Translations under genes and position numbers: made by a program
NCBI GenBank assembly: GCA_019114115.1
Contig: DXGD01000379.1
Span: 1 to 12,732 of the forward strand
Length of the DNA stretch: 12,732 bases
Origin: Candidatus Nesterenkonia stercoripullorum
GTDB taxonomy: Bacteria > Actinomycetota > Actinomycetes > Actinomycetales > Micrococcaceae
Reading direction: 5' to 3'
Shown: positions 5,570-12,725 of the stretch, one piece after another
How positions within the stretch are numbered: the stretch's first letter is position 1
Layout of the letters: every line of letters begins with the position of its first letter
Notes under the pieces: model-generated
The model's input: only the letters and a program-made list of their open reading frames with translations
What the model was told of the DNA's origin: nothing
Databases searched by the model: none

Positions 5570-6697
5570 TCACGGCACCCGCGCGGTCCACTCTCGGGTC
5601 CCGAATTTCGAGGCGACAAGGTCCTCAGCGCGCGCGATCTCTGAGTCTCTGAGCGTGGCCACCGTCGCACCGTAGTTCTGCTCGAATCGGTGCCGCAGGA
5701 CATCCATGATCTCCCCGCGCGCCATGCCTGTCTGACTGCGCAGCGGATCAACCCGTTTCACCGCTGAGGTGATCCCCTTATCGGAGATCTTCTCGCGGCC
5801 GATGCGCAGCACATCCATCATCCGCTGGGCATCGATGTCGTAGCTCATCGTCACGTGATGCAGCATCCCACCGCTGGCAAGGCGCTTCTGCGCTGCACCG
5901 CCGATCTTCCCGGCGTCCGACACGATGTCGTTGAGCGGCTTGTAGTGCGCGGACACGCCCACCTCCTCAAGCGCCTGCATGACCCAGGAATCCAGATAGG
6001 GATACGAGTCGGCGAAGCTCAGCCCGTCGACGAGGGACTGCGGGAAGCACAGCGAGTAAGTGATGCAGTTCCCCGGCTCCATGAACATCGCCCCGCCGCC
6101 GGTGATTCGGCGTACCACGGTCGTCTCCTGCTCGGCCGCGGCCTCGGCATCGACCTCATTGCGCAGCGACTGGAAGGACCCGATGACCACGGCGCGCTCG
6201 GACCAGTCCCACAGGCGCAGCACGGGGGCGCGGTTGCCGGCGGCGACCTCCTCCGTGAGGACCTGATCCAGGGCCACGTTGAGGGCGATCGGCAGCCTCC
6301 GCGCCGGCAGCACTTCCCACTGGTGGTCCTGCCACGTGGTGGCAAGCCCCAGCGCGCGGCGGAATGCCGTCGCAATCGCGTACTCGTCGAAGCCGATGAG
6401 CTGGGCATCCGCAGGCAGCCGCGCCCGCACGGATTGAGCAATGTCCTCGCGCGCCGTCGCGACCGGAAGCCCGGTGAGGGCTGCGTTGATCGCGTCCAGG
6501 GCGTCGTCGGGCTCGAGGAAGAAATCACCGTTGACCGAGGCCCTGGAGATGCTCTTCTGCTCAGGATCCAGATCCAGATCGACGACGACGAGCTTCCCGC
6601 CGGGCACTTTGTACTCGCCATGACGAGCCTGCGGAGGAGATCCAGGGGTCGATGCCTCGCGGGGCTCCCCTGCCGGCACTCCCTTCTGCTGGGCCAT
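5570..6697 (-). CDS. lipoate-protein ligase family protein with N-terminal accessory domain
   Basis: This 375-residue cytoplasmic enzyme belongs to the biotin/lipoate A/B ligase family, which attaches lipoate (or an octanoyl precursor) to a lysine of 2-oxoacid dehydrogenase E2 and glycine-cleavage H proteins. Residues about 26-118 (HGEYKVPGGKLVVVDLDL, then GDFFLEPDDALDAIN) form the accessory domain, which is C-terminal in E. coli LplA but N-terminal here. The catalytic domain follows from about 127, with RRITGGGAMF (196-205) and AGKIGGAAQKR (262-272) carrying the adenylate-handling lysine. The frame is open up to 6832, but the ATG at 6697 has GGGAGA about six bases upstream and starts just before the conserved region, so I choose it. 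It stands alone, downstream of rpmE2. Confidence 0.88.
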   Translation of the reverse strand: MAQQKGVPAGEPREASTPGSPPQARHGEYKVPGGKLVVVDLDLDPEQKSISRASVNGDFFLEPDDALDAINAALTGLPVATAREDIAQSVRARLPADAQLIGFDEYAIATAFRRALGLATTWQDHQWEVLPARRLPIALNVALDQVLTEEVAAGNRAPVLRLWDWSERAVVIGSFQSLRNEVDAEAAAEQETTVVRRITGGGAMFMEPGNCITYSLCFPQSLVDGLSFADSYPYLDSWVMQALEEVGVSAHYKPLNDIVSDAGKIGGAAQKRLASGGMLHHVTMSYDIDAQRMMDVLRIGREKISDKGITSAVKRVDPLRSQTGMARGEIMDVLRHRFEQNYGATVATLRDSEIARAEDLVASKFGTREWTARVP

Positions 6698-6796
6698 GCT
6701 GTTCTCCCGTCTGTGACAACGCGTCCTCAGAGCGCGATTCCTGTGTGTGCAGGTGCTGCGAAAACGAGCACTGCGAAAGACCCACGCGCCGTGCAA

Positions 6797-6835
6797 CGGT
6801 GCGCACGATAGTTGCGCACACCAGTTGCGCACAGC
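6797..6835. repeat. TGCGCAC direct repeats at exact 13-bp spacing
   Basis: TGCGCAC occurs at 6800-6806, 6813-6819 and 6826-6832, that is every 13 bases. The last two full units (6810-6822 and 6823-6835, AGTTGCGCACACC and AGTTGCGCACAGC) differ at one base. The repeats lie about 100 bases upstream of lplA, in the gap after rpmE2, where a regulator-binding array would fit. Confidence 0.7.
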
Positions 6836-6836
6836 A

Positions 6837-6871
6837 ATGATGGGACCGCAGCCGTGCTACGATCCCATCAT
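6837..6871 (-). terminator. 9-bp inverted repeat after rpmE2, possible terminator
   Basis: ATGATGGGA (6837-6845) and TCCCATCAT (6863-6871) are perfect inverted arms with a 17-base loop. They lie about 40 bases beyond the rpmE2 stop in its direction of transcription. There is no T tract, which is common for actinobacterial terminators, but an operator for lplA cannot be excluded. Confidence 0.45.
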
Positions 6872-6910
6872 CTCAGGTATGTCGTCCGGGTCATCCCCGG
6901 TGTAGCGGTC

Positions 6911-7168
6911 TTACTTCTTGCCGCCGAAGCCCTTGAAGCGGGCGTTGAAGCGCTCGACGCGGCCGGCGGAGTCCATGATCCGCTGCTTGCCGGTGTAGAA
7001 CGGGTGTGACTCCGCGGAGATCTCGACGTCGATCACCGGGTAGGTATTGCCGTCTTCCCACTCCATCGTCTTATCCGATGTAGCAGTGGTGCGGGTCAGG
7101 ACCTTCTTGCCGGAGGCCAGGTCATGGAAGATGACCGAGCGGTATGTCGGGTGAATATCAGTCTTCAT
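6911..7168 (-). CDS. rpmE2: 50S ribosomal protein L31, type B
   Basis: This 85-residue basic protein is ribosomal protein L31, which bridges the large and small subunits. It matches the type B form from end to end: [20 protein letters not shown], then [25 protein letters not shown]. It lacks the CxxC zinc-binding cysteines of the type A form, having no cysteine at all, so it should work without zinc. In many actinobacteria such zinc-free copies replace the zinc form under zinc starvation through Zur, but I see no convincing Zur box upstream. The start is the ATG at 7168, with AAAAGGA about eleven bases upstream, a little far. It has a structured leader of about 100 bases. Confidence 0.96.
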   Translation of the reverse strand: MKTDIHPTYRSVIFHDLASGKKVLTRTTATSDKTMEWEDGNTYPVIDVEISAESHPFYTGKQRIMDSAGRVERFNARFKGFGGKK

Positions 7169-7236
7169 CGTGTGGTGTGTCCTTTTCGTATGCCGCTGGT
7201 TTTTGCCAGAAGCGAATGGATCGTCATCTCGTGGCC

Positions 7237-7264
7237 GCTCACGCCGTTCGACGGCGCGCTGAGC
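7237..7264 (-). promoter_or_regulatory. long hairpin in the rpmE2 5' leader, candidate L31 leader element
   Basis: GCTCA-CGCCGT (7237-7247) pairs with ACGGCG...TGAGC (7251-7264) around a 3-base loop: 11 base pairs with a 3-base bulge. It lies about 70 bases upstream of the rpmE2 start, downstream of the likely -10. A smaller hairpin with arms CTGG/CCAG (7196-7209) follows. Ribosomal-protein leaders for L31 have been proposed in Actinobacteria; whether this one matches was not tested. Confidence 0.45.
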
Positions 7265-7278
7265 AGAACCAACGTCCC

Positions 7279-7284
7279 AGCATA
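7279..7284 (-). promoter_or_regulatory. possible -10 element of rpmE2
   Basis: TATGCT on the minus strand is a good -10 hexamer. It would start transcription near 7272 and give a leader of about 100 bases before rpmE2. No clear -35 hexamer was found at 16-18 bases. Confidence 0.4.
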
Positions 7285-7375
7285 GCAGGCGACCGACCGC
7301 GAGTGCTCATCGCAGCCGAATCCCGCAGACGGCACCTCACCAACGGCGTAGTCCCGCCAAAGCCGCCACCTCGCC

Positions 7376-8248
7376 TCAGCCGGCGATCAGGTCCCGGAGC
7401 ATGACGATCAAGGCGACAGTGCCCAGGGTGACGATGACCGCCCTGAGCACCAATGGGCTCAAGCGACGTCCGACCCACGCCCCGATGAGTCCCCCGATGG
7501 TGGACCCCAGCGCGATGATTCCCACCACTCCCCACAGGATGACGCGGTCGTCGGGCTCCCGGATGAAGTAGTCCGTGATGACGTAGCTGATCCCGGCGAC
7601 CAGGTTCACCACGGCCACCAGAATGTTCTTCACCCCGTTGGCCTGCTGGATAGTCGAGGCCAGGAACACCCCCAGCACGCCCATCAGGAGGATCCCCTGT
7701 GCGGCGACGAAATATCCGCCATAGATGCCAGCCAGGAAGACCAAGGCGAACAGCGCGACGCCCACAGTGGGGGCCGAAGGGACTTTCGCCTCTCCCGTGG
7801 CACCGGCGTCGAGCTCTCCAGCATCGCTCAGGTCAGGCTCCGGGTCGTCGTTGCGGGAGTCGGCCCGCGCGCGCACCCATCGCGCCAGCTTCGGCTGGAG
7901 GATGACGAAGAGCAGCGAGATCAGAATCAGTATCGGCGCGACCTTGCCGAACACCTCTTCAGGCAGGGTCAGCAGCAGCACCGCTCCGATGGCCCCGCCG
8001 ATGACCGAGGCGGGCACCAACCGCGCGAGCACGGGACGGACAGACCGGATCTCCCGCCGATACCCCCAAGCACCAGTGAAGTTTCCCGCGATCAGGCCCA
8101 TGGCATTGGACACGGTCGCGGAGACCGGCGGAACACCCATCGCCACTAGCACAGGGAAGGTCACCAGGGTCCCCGACCCCACGACAGTGTTGATCGAGCC
8201 GGCCCAGACGGCAGCCAAGAAGATCAGGACGAGCAGCTCGATGCCCAT
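7376..8248 (-). CDS. sulfite exporter TauE/SafE family membrane protein
   Basis: This 290-residue integral membrane protein resembles the TauE/SafE (formerly DUF81/UPF0721) family of putative organic-anion or sulfite permeases. It shows two related halves with about seven to eight hydrophobic segments. The first half has the family signature GSINTVVGSGTLVTFPVL and the following VPPVSATVSNAMGLIAGN. The second has AGIYGGYFVAAQGILLMGVLG with ANGVKNILVAVVNLVAG. A hydrophilic, acidic loop (about residues 131-163) separates the halves. The frame extends to an ATG at 8296, but those extra 16 residues are polar, and MGIELLVLIFLAAVWAG from 8248 starts directly at the first membrane helix. Neither start has a good Shine-Dalgarno, so the start is uncertain. 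The substrate is unknown; sulfite is only the family label. Confidence 0.85.
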   Translation of the reverse strand: MGIELLVLIFLAAVWAGSINTVVGSGTLVTFPVLVAMGVPPVSATVSNAMGLIAGNFTGAWGYRREIRSVRPVLARLVPASVIGGAIGAVLLLTLPEEVFGKVAPILILISLLFVILQPKLARWVRARADSRNDDPEPDLSDAGELDAGATGEAKVPSAPTVGVALFALVFLAGIYGGYFVAAQGILLMGVLGVFLASTIQQANGVKNILVAVVNLVAGISYVITDYFIREPDDRVILWGVVGIIALGSTIGGLIGAWVGRRLSPLVLRAVIVTLGTVALIVMLRDLIAG

Positions 8249-8311
8249 ACCATGCAGTTCGAATCCCACGTCGTCATGTCCTGTCCGCACCGGCATGCCA
8301 CTGCACCGTCA

Positions 8312-8381
8312 GTGCTCAATTCATAGTGCTCGATTCATGGTGCCCAATTCATGGTGCTCACCTCACGGCGCTCACCTCATG
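8312..8381. repeat. 14-bp tandem repeat, 5 copies
   Basis: Five consecutive 14-base units start at 8312, 8326, 8340, 8354 and 8368, with consensus GTGCTCAATTCATG. The first three share ATTCAT and the last two share ACCTCA, so the array seems to have grown by two steps. It fills most of the gap between the ABC ATPase stop (8422) and the permease start (8248), upstream of the permease on the minus strand. Confidence 0.9.
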
Positions 8382-8421
8382 GCCAGCGCCGACCATCATC
8401 AGCGCCCTACAGCACCCTAGA

Positions 8422-9207
8422 TCACTCGGACATGAACGCCGAGTACCGCTGCGATCGCTTCGACAACTCCAGGGGCACGTCGAATGTGGCGGAGAGGTTC
8501 TCCGAGGTCAACGTCGTCTCCATCGGACCGGCAGCCTGGACTTTACCGTCTTTGAGCAGCAGGACGTGGCTGAACCCTGGCGGGATCTCCTCAAGGTGGT
8601 GCGTGACCAGCACCGTCGTCGGGGCGAACTCGGTGCTGATGAGCTCAGCCGTGCGCGCGACGAGCGATTCCCGGCCGGCCAGGTCCAAGCCTGCACCGGG
8701 CTCGTCGAGCAGCAGCAGCTCCGGGTCCGTCATCTGCGCCCGCGCGATGAGCACCCGCTTGCGCTCGCCCTCGGAGAGGCTGCCATAGGGCCGGTCGAAC
8801 ACCGTCCCGACACCCCAGTCGTTGAGCAGCTCGAAGGCCCGCCGCTCGTCGAGCTGCTCGTACTCTTCACGCCACCGGCCGGTCACACCATAGGCCGCCG
8901 TCACGACGACGTTCAGCGCTGTCTCAGAAGGAGGGATGGAATGGGACACAGCGTTGGAGCACATCCCGATCCGCGGTCGCAGCTCGAAGACGTCGACGCC
9001 TCCCAGACGCTCATCGAGAATCCCGACGCTTCCCTCCGTGGGAAACAGCCGCGCGGCACTGATCTGCAGAAGCGTCGTCTTCCCGGCGCCGTTCGGGCCC
9101 AGAACGACCCATCGCTCTCCCTCATTCACCGTCCAGGAGACATTCGCGAGCAGATTCTTGCGGCCACGGCGCACCGAGACGCTCTCGAGGGAAAGAACTG
9201 AATTCAT
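8422..9207 (-). CDS. ABC transporter ATP-binding protein (soluble, no permease nearby)
   Basis: This 261-residue protein is a single ABC ATPase domain. It has Walker A GPNGAGKTT (37-45), signature LSEGERK (144-150), Walker B with D-loop LLLLDEPGAGLD (164-175) and the switch His in VTHHLEE (about 203). The usual Q-loop glutamine seems replaced (IGMCSNAVSHS, about 80-90), as I recall for its mycobacterial relative. No permease or binding protein lies beside it, so its partner is unknown; the TauE-like permease downstream is a different transporter type. In Mycobacterium tuberculosis the corresponding gene Rv3041c is next to serB2, and here it is divergent from serB with a 38-base gap. The ATG at 9207 lacks a strong Shine-Dalgarno, but TAGTGT ends seven bases before it, which would suit a leaderless transcript. 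Confidence 0.9.
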   Translation of the reverse strand: MNSVLSLESVSVRRGRKNLLANVSWTVNEGERWVVLGPNGAGKTTLLQISAARLFPTEGSVGILDERLGGVDVFELRPRIGMCSNAVSHSIPPSETALNVVVTAAYGVTGRWREEYEQLDERRAFELLNDWGVGTVFDRPYGSLSEGERKRVLIARAQMTDPELLLLDEPGAGLDLAGRESLVARTAELISTEFAPTTVLVTHHLEEIPPGFSHVLLLKDGKVQAAGPMETTLTSENLSATFDVPLELSKRSQRYSAFMSE

Positions 9208-9220
9208 GCCGACAACACTA

Positions 9221-9234
9221 CCTAAGCGCTAAGG
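9221..9234. promoter_or_regulatory. imperfect palindrome between the divergent ABC ATPase and serB genes
   Basis: CCTAAGCGCTAAGG reads as a palindrome except for one mismatched pair around the AGCGCT core. It occupies the middle of the 38-base gap between the two divergent starts, where any promoters of both genes must overlap. Confidence 0.35.
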
Positions 9235-9245
9235 TGATCAGTGCT

Positions 9246-10292
9246 ATGAGTGATCTCCCCGCACGCTCCGTGTCTGCCGACGACCTGCGCCCCGCCTCGC
9301 CTGACCTCCCTCCCGGGACGATCGCCATGATCGCCGGTCAGCACCTCAATGGGGGCCTGATGCGAGCACTCACCGCGGAGTTCTCCCGGCGCGGGGAGGT
9401 CAACGCCGTCGAGCAGCGCAGCGTCACCGTGCGCCCCTCGAACGGCGAACCCTATGAGATTCAGGCTGTGCGATGGTCACTGGCCCTGGCCGATTCCGAT
9501 GACGACTACGGCTCACAGCTCATCGTCTCGCTGCTCGAGGACGCCGCCGAGCAGCTGCGGGCTGAGTCCGGGAACACACCGGCATCAGCCACGGACCACA
9601 ATGCCGACCCGGACGACGCCGACCTGACCGTCACCGTGCTCCCCGCGCAGCTTCGCCCCGATCCTGTGATGCTGCTGCTGGATGTCGACTCCACGCTCAT
9701 CGACCAGGAGGTCATCGAGCTGCTCGCGGCCCATGCCGGTCGCGAACGCGACGTGGCGGCCGTGACGGAGCGGGCGATGAGGGGTGAGCTCGACTTCGCT
9801 GCCTCTCTGCACGAACGAGTCGCAACCCTGGCGGGCCTGCCGGAGTCCGTCCTGGAGTCTGCAGGCGGGGCCATCACGCTGACGCAGGGGGCCAGGGAGC
9901 TCACCAGAGGCTTCCTGCGCCGGGACTGGCCGGTCCACGTCGTCTCCGGCGGTTTCAGTCAAGTGCTCGCCCCGCTGGCTGACGAGCTGGGGCTGAGCGG
10001 CTACCGAGCCAATGACCTCGGCATCGTGCAGCATCAGCTCGACGGGACTGTCGTGGGCGCCGTCGTTGATCGGGCGGCGAAGAAGGAGTACCTGGCTGAG
10101 CACAGCGCCCGCCATGGGCTCGGCCCAGACAACGTCGTCGCCGTTGGGGACGGAGCCAATGACCTCGATATGGTCCGCGCGGCCGGAGTGGGCGTGGCGT
10201 TCTGTGCGAAGCCTGCCCTGGCGGCGAAGGCCGACCTCGTCATCTCGCATCGGAGCCTGGAGCTGGTGGGGCTGGCTCTCGGACTCGACTGA
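9246..10292 (+). CDS. serB: phosphoserine phosphatase SerB
   Basis: This 348-residue cytoplasmic HAD-superfamily enzyme removes phosphate from O-phosphoserine in the last step of serine biosynthesis. The catalytic part has motif I DVDSTLI (146-152; nucleophile Asp and acid Asp), motif II VVSGGFS (about 232-238), the motif III lysine in AAKKEY (about 277-282) and GDGANDLDM (301-309). About 125 residues precede it: an ACT-like regulatory segment that starts near IAMIAGQHLNGGLMRAL and ends in a variable acidic linker (about 105-130). This layout resembles the ACT-containing mycobacterial SerB2, though shorter at the N-terminus. The frame opens with a GTG at 9234, but AAGGTG lies nine bases before the ATG at 9246, which I prefer. 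It diverges from the ABC ATPase gene. Confidence 0.93.
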   Translation: MSDLPARSVSADDLRPASPDLPPGTIAMIAGQHLNGGLMRALTAEFSRRGEVNAVEQRSVTVRPSNGEPYEIQAVRWSLALADSDDDYGSQLIVSLLEDAAEQLRAESGNTPASATDHNADPDDADLTVTVLPAQLRPDPVMLLLDVDSTLIDQEVIELLAAHAGRERDVAAVTERAMRGELDFAASLHERVATLAGLPESVLESAGGAITLTQGARELTRGFLRRDWPVHVVSGGFSQVLAPLADELGLSGYRANDLGIVQHQLDGTVVGAVVDRAAKKEYLAEHSARHGLGPDNVVAVGDGANDLDMVRAAGVGVAFCAKPALAAKADLVISHRSLELVGLALGLD

Positions 10293-10405
10293 GCAGGAGC
10301 TCAGCGGCGCCTGGAGCCACCCCCGCGACACGTGGGCACCCCGCCCGAGCACCTTCCTGAATCCCCTCCTGAATATTCCACGATGTGGTACTTCTCTCCT
10401 CGCAC

Positions 10406-10435
10406 AGGACATCACCGGGCTTCCCCGGGTAGTCT
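10406..10435 (+). promoter_or_regulatory. possible transketolase promoter
   Basis: AGGACA (10406-10411) and TAGTCT (10430-10435), 18 bases apart, resemble -35 and -10 elements, placed about 105 bases before the transketolase start. The leader then holds a 7-bp inverted repeat, CGTGCGC (10457-10463) with GCGCACG (10492-10498). The 250-base gap after serB shows no clear terminator. Confidence 0.35.
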
Positions 10436-10542
10436 GGAGTGTGAGCGGCACAACGGCGTGCGCGGCCCTTATCCACCCGCCCATTGCTTAAGCGCACGTT
10501 TCGACGTCCGCGCCACCGCAACCCCCTGATGGAGGAATATCT

Positions 10543-12669
10543 GTGACCGACCCCGCCTTGAAAGAATCCGCCGTCTTCACCGATGTGGACCACAAAGCTG
10601 TCAACACACTGCGAGTCCTCGCCGCTGATGCTGTGGAGAAAGTGGGCTCCGGCCACCCGGGCACGGCCATGTCCCTGGCACCGGCTGCATATCTGCTCTT
10701 CCAGAAAGTCATGCGCCACGACCCGGCGGACCCGACGTGGATCGGTCGCGACCGGTTCATCCTGTCTCCCGGGCATACCTCGCTCACGCTGTACCTGCAG
10801 CTCTACTTCTCCGGCTACGGACTGGAGCTGAAAGACCTCGAAGCATTGCGGACGTGGGACTCGCTGACGCCGGGGCACCCGGAGTACGGTCACACAGCAG
10901 GCGTGGAGATCACCACCGGCCCGCTGGGCCAGGGCCTGGCCTCGGCAGTGGGCTTCGCCTTCGGCCAGCGCCGCCTTCGCGGCCTGATGGATCCAGATGC
11001 TGAAGCCGGCACGTCGCCGTTCGACCACACCATCTGGACCATCGCCTCCGACGGAGACCTGCAGGAGGGCGTCACCTCTGAGGCGTCATCGCTGGCAGGA
11101 CATCAGGAGCTGGGGAACCTTGTCGTCCTCTGGGACGACAACCGCATCTCCATCGAGGACGACACCGAAGTCGCATTCACCGAAGATGTCGGAGCGCGCT
11201 ACGAAGCCTACGGCTGGCACGTCCAGCGCGTGGACTGGCTGCGTACCGGCGAGTACGTCGAGGACATCGAGGAGCTGCATCGCGCGCTGAAGGAGGCTAA
11301 GGCCGAAACGTCCAAGCCGTCGCTGATCTGCCTGCGCACGATCATCGGCTGGCCCGCGCCGACGAAGCAGAACACCGGTGGCATCCACGGTTCGAAACTC
11401 GGCGGCGACGAGCTCGAAGCCCTGAAGAAGGGGCTGGGCTTCGATCCCCAGGCGCATTTCGCCATCGAAGACGAGGTCTTGAACCATGCCCGCGACATCG
11501 CCCAGCGCTCCGCAGAGACGCACGCGGAATGGGATACCCAGCTGGAGCAGTGGCGCAAGGCCAACCCGGAGCGCTCTGCGCTGCTGGACCGGCTCACCGC
11601 CGGAGAGCTTCCCGAGAACTGGGAGGAGAATCTCCCGGCCTTCCCGGCAGGCGAGGATCTGGCGACCCGCGCTGCTTCAGGCAAGGTCCTCAACGCCATC
11701 GGCGATGTCCTGCCCGAGCTGTGGGGTGGCTCCGCTGACCTGGCTGGTTCCAATAACACCATTATCGAGAACTCCGATTCGTTCATCCCGAAGAAGCGCT
11801 CCACGGGCAAGTTCACCGGCGACCCCTACGGCCGGAACCTGCACTTCGGCATCCGCGAGCACGCTGCGGCGGCCATCACCAATGGCATCTCGCTCTCAGT
11901 GCCGCTGCGGACCTACAACGGGACCTTCCTCATCTTCTCGGACTACCAGCGCCCTGCTATCCGGCTGGCCGCGCTGATGGGCGTCGGGTCGATCTTCGTC
12001 TGGACGCACGATTCCATCGGCCTGGGCGAGGATGGGCCGACGCATCAGCCCATCGAGCAGCTCTCGAGCCTGCGCGCCATTCCGAACCTCGACGTCGTCC
12101 GCCCGGCGGATGCCAATGAGGTCGCAGTGGCCTGGCGTGAAGTGCTGCGGCACAATGAGCGCCCGGCAGGTCTGGCACTGAGCCGGCAGAACCTCCCCAC
12201 GTTCGAGCGCGGCGAGGGCAAAGCCACAGCGGAGCAGTTCGCTTCCGCTGAGGGCGCTGCCCGCGGCGCCTACGTCCTGGCCGAGGCAGTCCGCGATGGC
12301 GAGATCGTCACACCCGACGTGCTGCTGATCGCCACCGGATCCGAGGTCCACCTCGCTGTGGAGGCACGCGAAACACTCCAGGCCAAGGGTGTTGCCGCCC
12401 GCGTCATCTCGATGACCAGCCGCGAGTGGTTCTTCCGCCAGGACGAGTCCTACCGCGACGAGGTCCTCCCCGCGGCGGTGCGCGCACGTGTCTCCGTCGA
12501 GGCGGCGGCTTCCTGGGGGTGGCGGGATATCGTCGGCGACGCTGGACGCATCGTGGGCATCGACCACTTCGGTGCCTCCGCTGCCTACCAGCGCCTCTAC
12601 GAGGAGTTCGGCATCACGCCCGAGGCTGTCTCACAGGCCGCCGAAGAGTCCGTTCAGGCGGCGGGCTGA
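10543..12669 (+). CDS. tkt: transketolase
   Basis: This 708-residue cytoplasmic enzyme moves two-carbon ketol units between sugar phosphates in the non-oxidative pentose phosphate pathway, using thiamine diphosphate and a divalent metal. Family landmarks are in order: GSGHPGTAMSLAP (35-47), SPGHTSLTLY (75-84), TTGPLGQGL (124-132), the cofactor motif SDGDLQEG ending in WDDN (169-200), IIGWPAPTKQNTGG and IHGSKLGGDE (about 267-290), then HFGIREHA with the glutamate that activates the thiazolium ring, and the C-terminal domain with SVEAAASWGW and GASAAYQRLYEEFG. Length is full. The start is a GTG preceded by GGAGGA at ideal spacing. In actinobacteria a transaldolase gene often follows, which would lie just beyond the right edge; that is expectation, not seen. 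Confidence 0.97.
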   Translation: MTDPALKESAVFTDVDHKAVNTLRVLAADAVEKVGSGHPGTAMSLAPAAYLLFQKVMRHDPADPTWIGRDRFILSPGHTSLTLYLQLYFSGYGLELKDLEALRTWDSLTPGHPEYGHTAGVEITTGPLGQGLASAVGFAFGQRRLRGLMDPDAEAGTSPFDHTIWTIASDGDLQEGVTSEASSLAGHQELGNLVVLWDDNRISIEDDTEVAFTEDVGARYEAYGWHVQRVDWLRTGEYVEDIEELHRALKEAKAETSKPSLICLRTIIGWPAPTKQNTGGIHGSKLGGDELEALKKGLGFDPQAHFAIEDEVLNHARDIAQRSAETHAEWDTQLEQWRKANPERSALLDRLTAGELPENWEENLPAFPAGEDLATRAASGKVLNAIGDVLPELWGGSADLAGSNNTIIENSDSFIPKKRSTGKFTGDPYGRNLHFGIREHAAAAITNGISLSVPLRTYNGTFLIFSDYQRPAIRLAALMGVGSIFVWTHDSIGLGEDGPTHQPIEQLSSLRAIPNLDVVRPADANEVAVAWREVLRHNERPAGLALSRQNLPTFERGEGKATAEQFASAEGAARGAYVLAEAVRDGEIVTPDVLLIATGSEVHLAVEARETLQAKGVAARVISMTSREWFFRQDESYRDEVLPAAVRARVSVEAAASWGWRDIVGDAGRIVGIDHFGASAAYQRLYEEFGITPEAVSQAAEESVQAAG

Positions 12670-12678
12670 CCTGTGGCA

Positions 12679-12725
12679 CCTGGCCGACACCACGCCCGGC
12701 CAGGGGTGAGAAGGCCTGAGCCTTC
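12679..12725 (+). terminator. two hairpins after transketolase
   Basis: CCTGGCCG (12679-12686) pairs perfectly with CGGCCAGG (12697-12704) around a 10-base loop. Just beyond, GAAGGC (12710-12715) pairs with GCCTTC (12720-12725) around CTGA. Neither is followed by a T run. The first starts nine bases after the stop codon, a usual place for an actinobacterial terminator, but they could instead be a leader of a gene past the window edge. Confidence 0.5.

Noticed and set aside
5855..6811. 318-codon plus-strand open frame opposite lplA
   Set aside because: It is the reverse complement shadow of a strongly recognised lipoate ligase gene; the translation is Arg/Gly/His-rich without family features, as expected for a shadow in high-GC DNA.
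7169..7300. Zur box upstream of rpmE2
   Set aside because: Type B L31 genes are often zinc-regulated, but no sequence close to the TGAAAATGATTTTCA-type palindrome was found in the upstream region.
8326..9201. 291-codon plus-strand open frame opposite the ABC ATPase
   Set aside because: Shadow frame; Walker A, signature and Walker B motifs are on the minus strand, and this frame starts inside the tandem repeat.
9585..10484. 299-codon minus-strand open frame opposite serB
   Set aside because: Shadow of serB, which has all HAD motifs; no ribosome binding site or recognisable domain.
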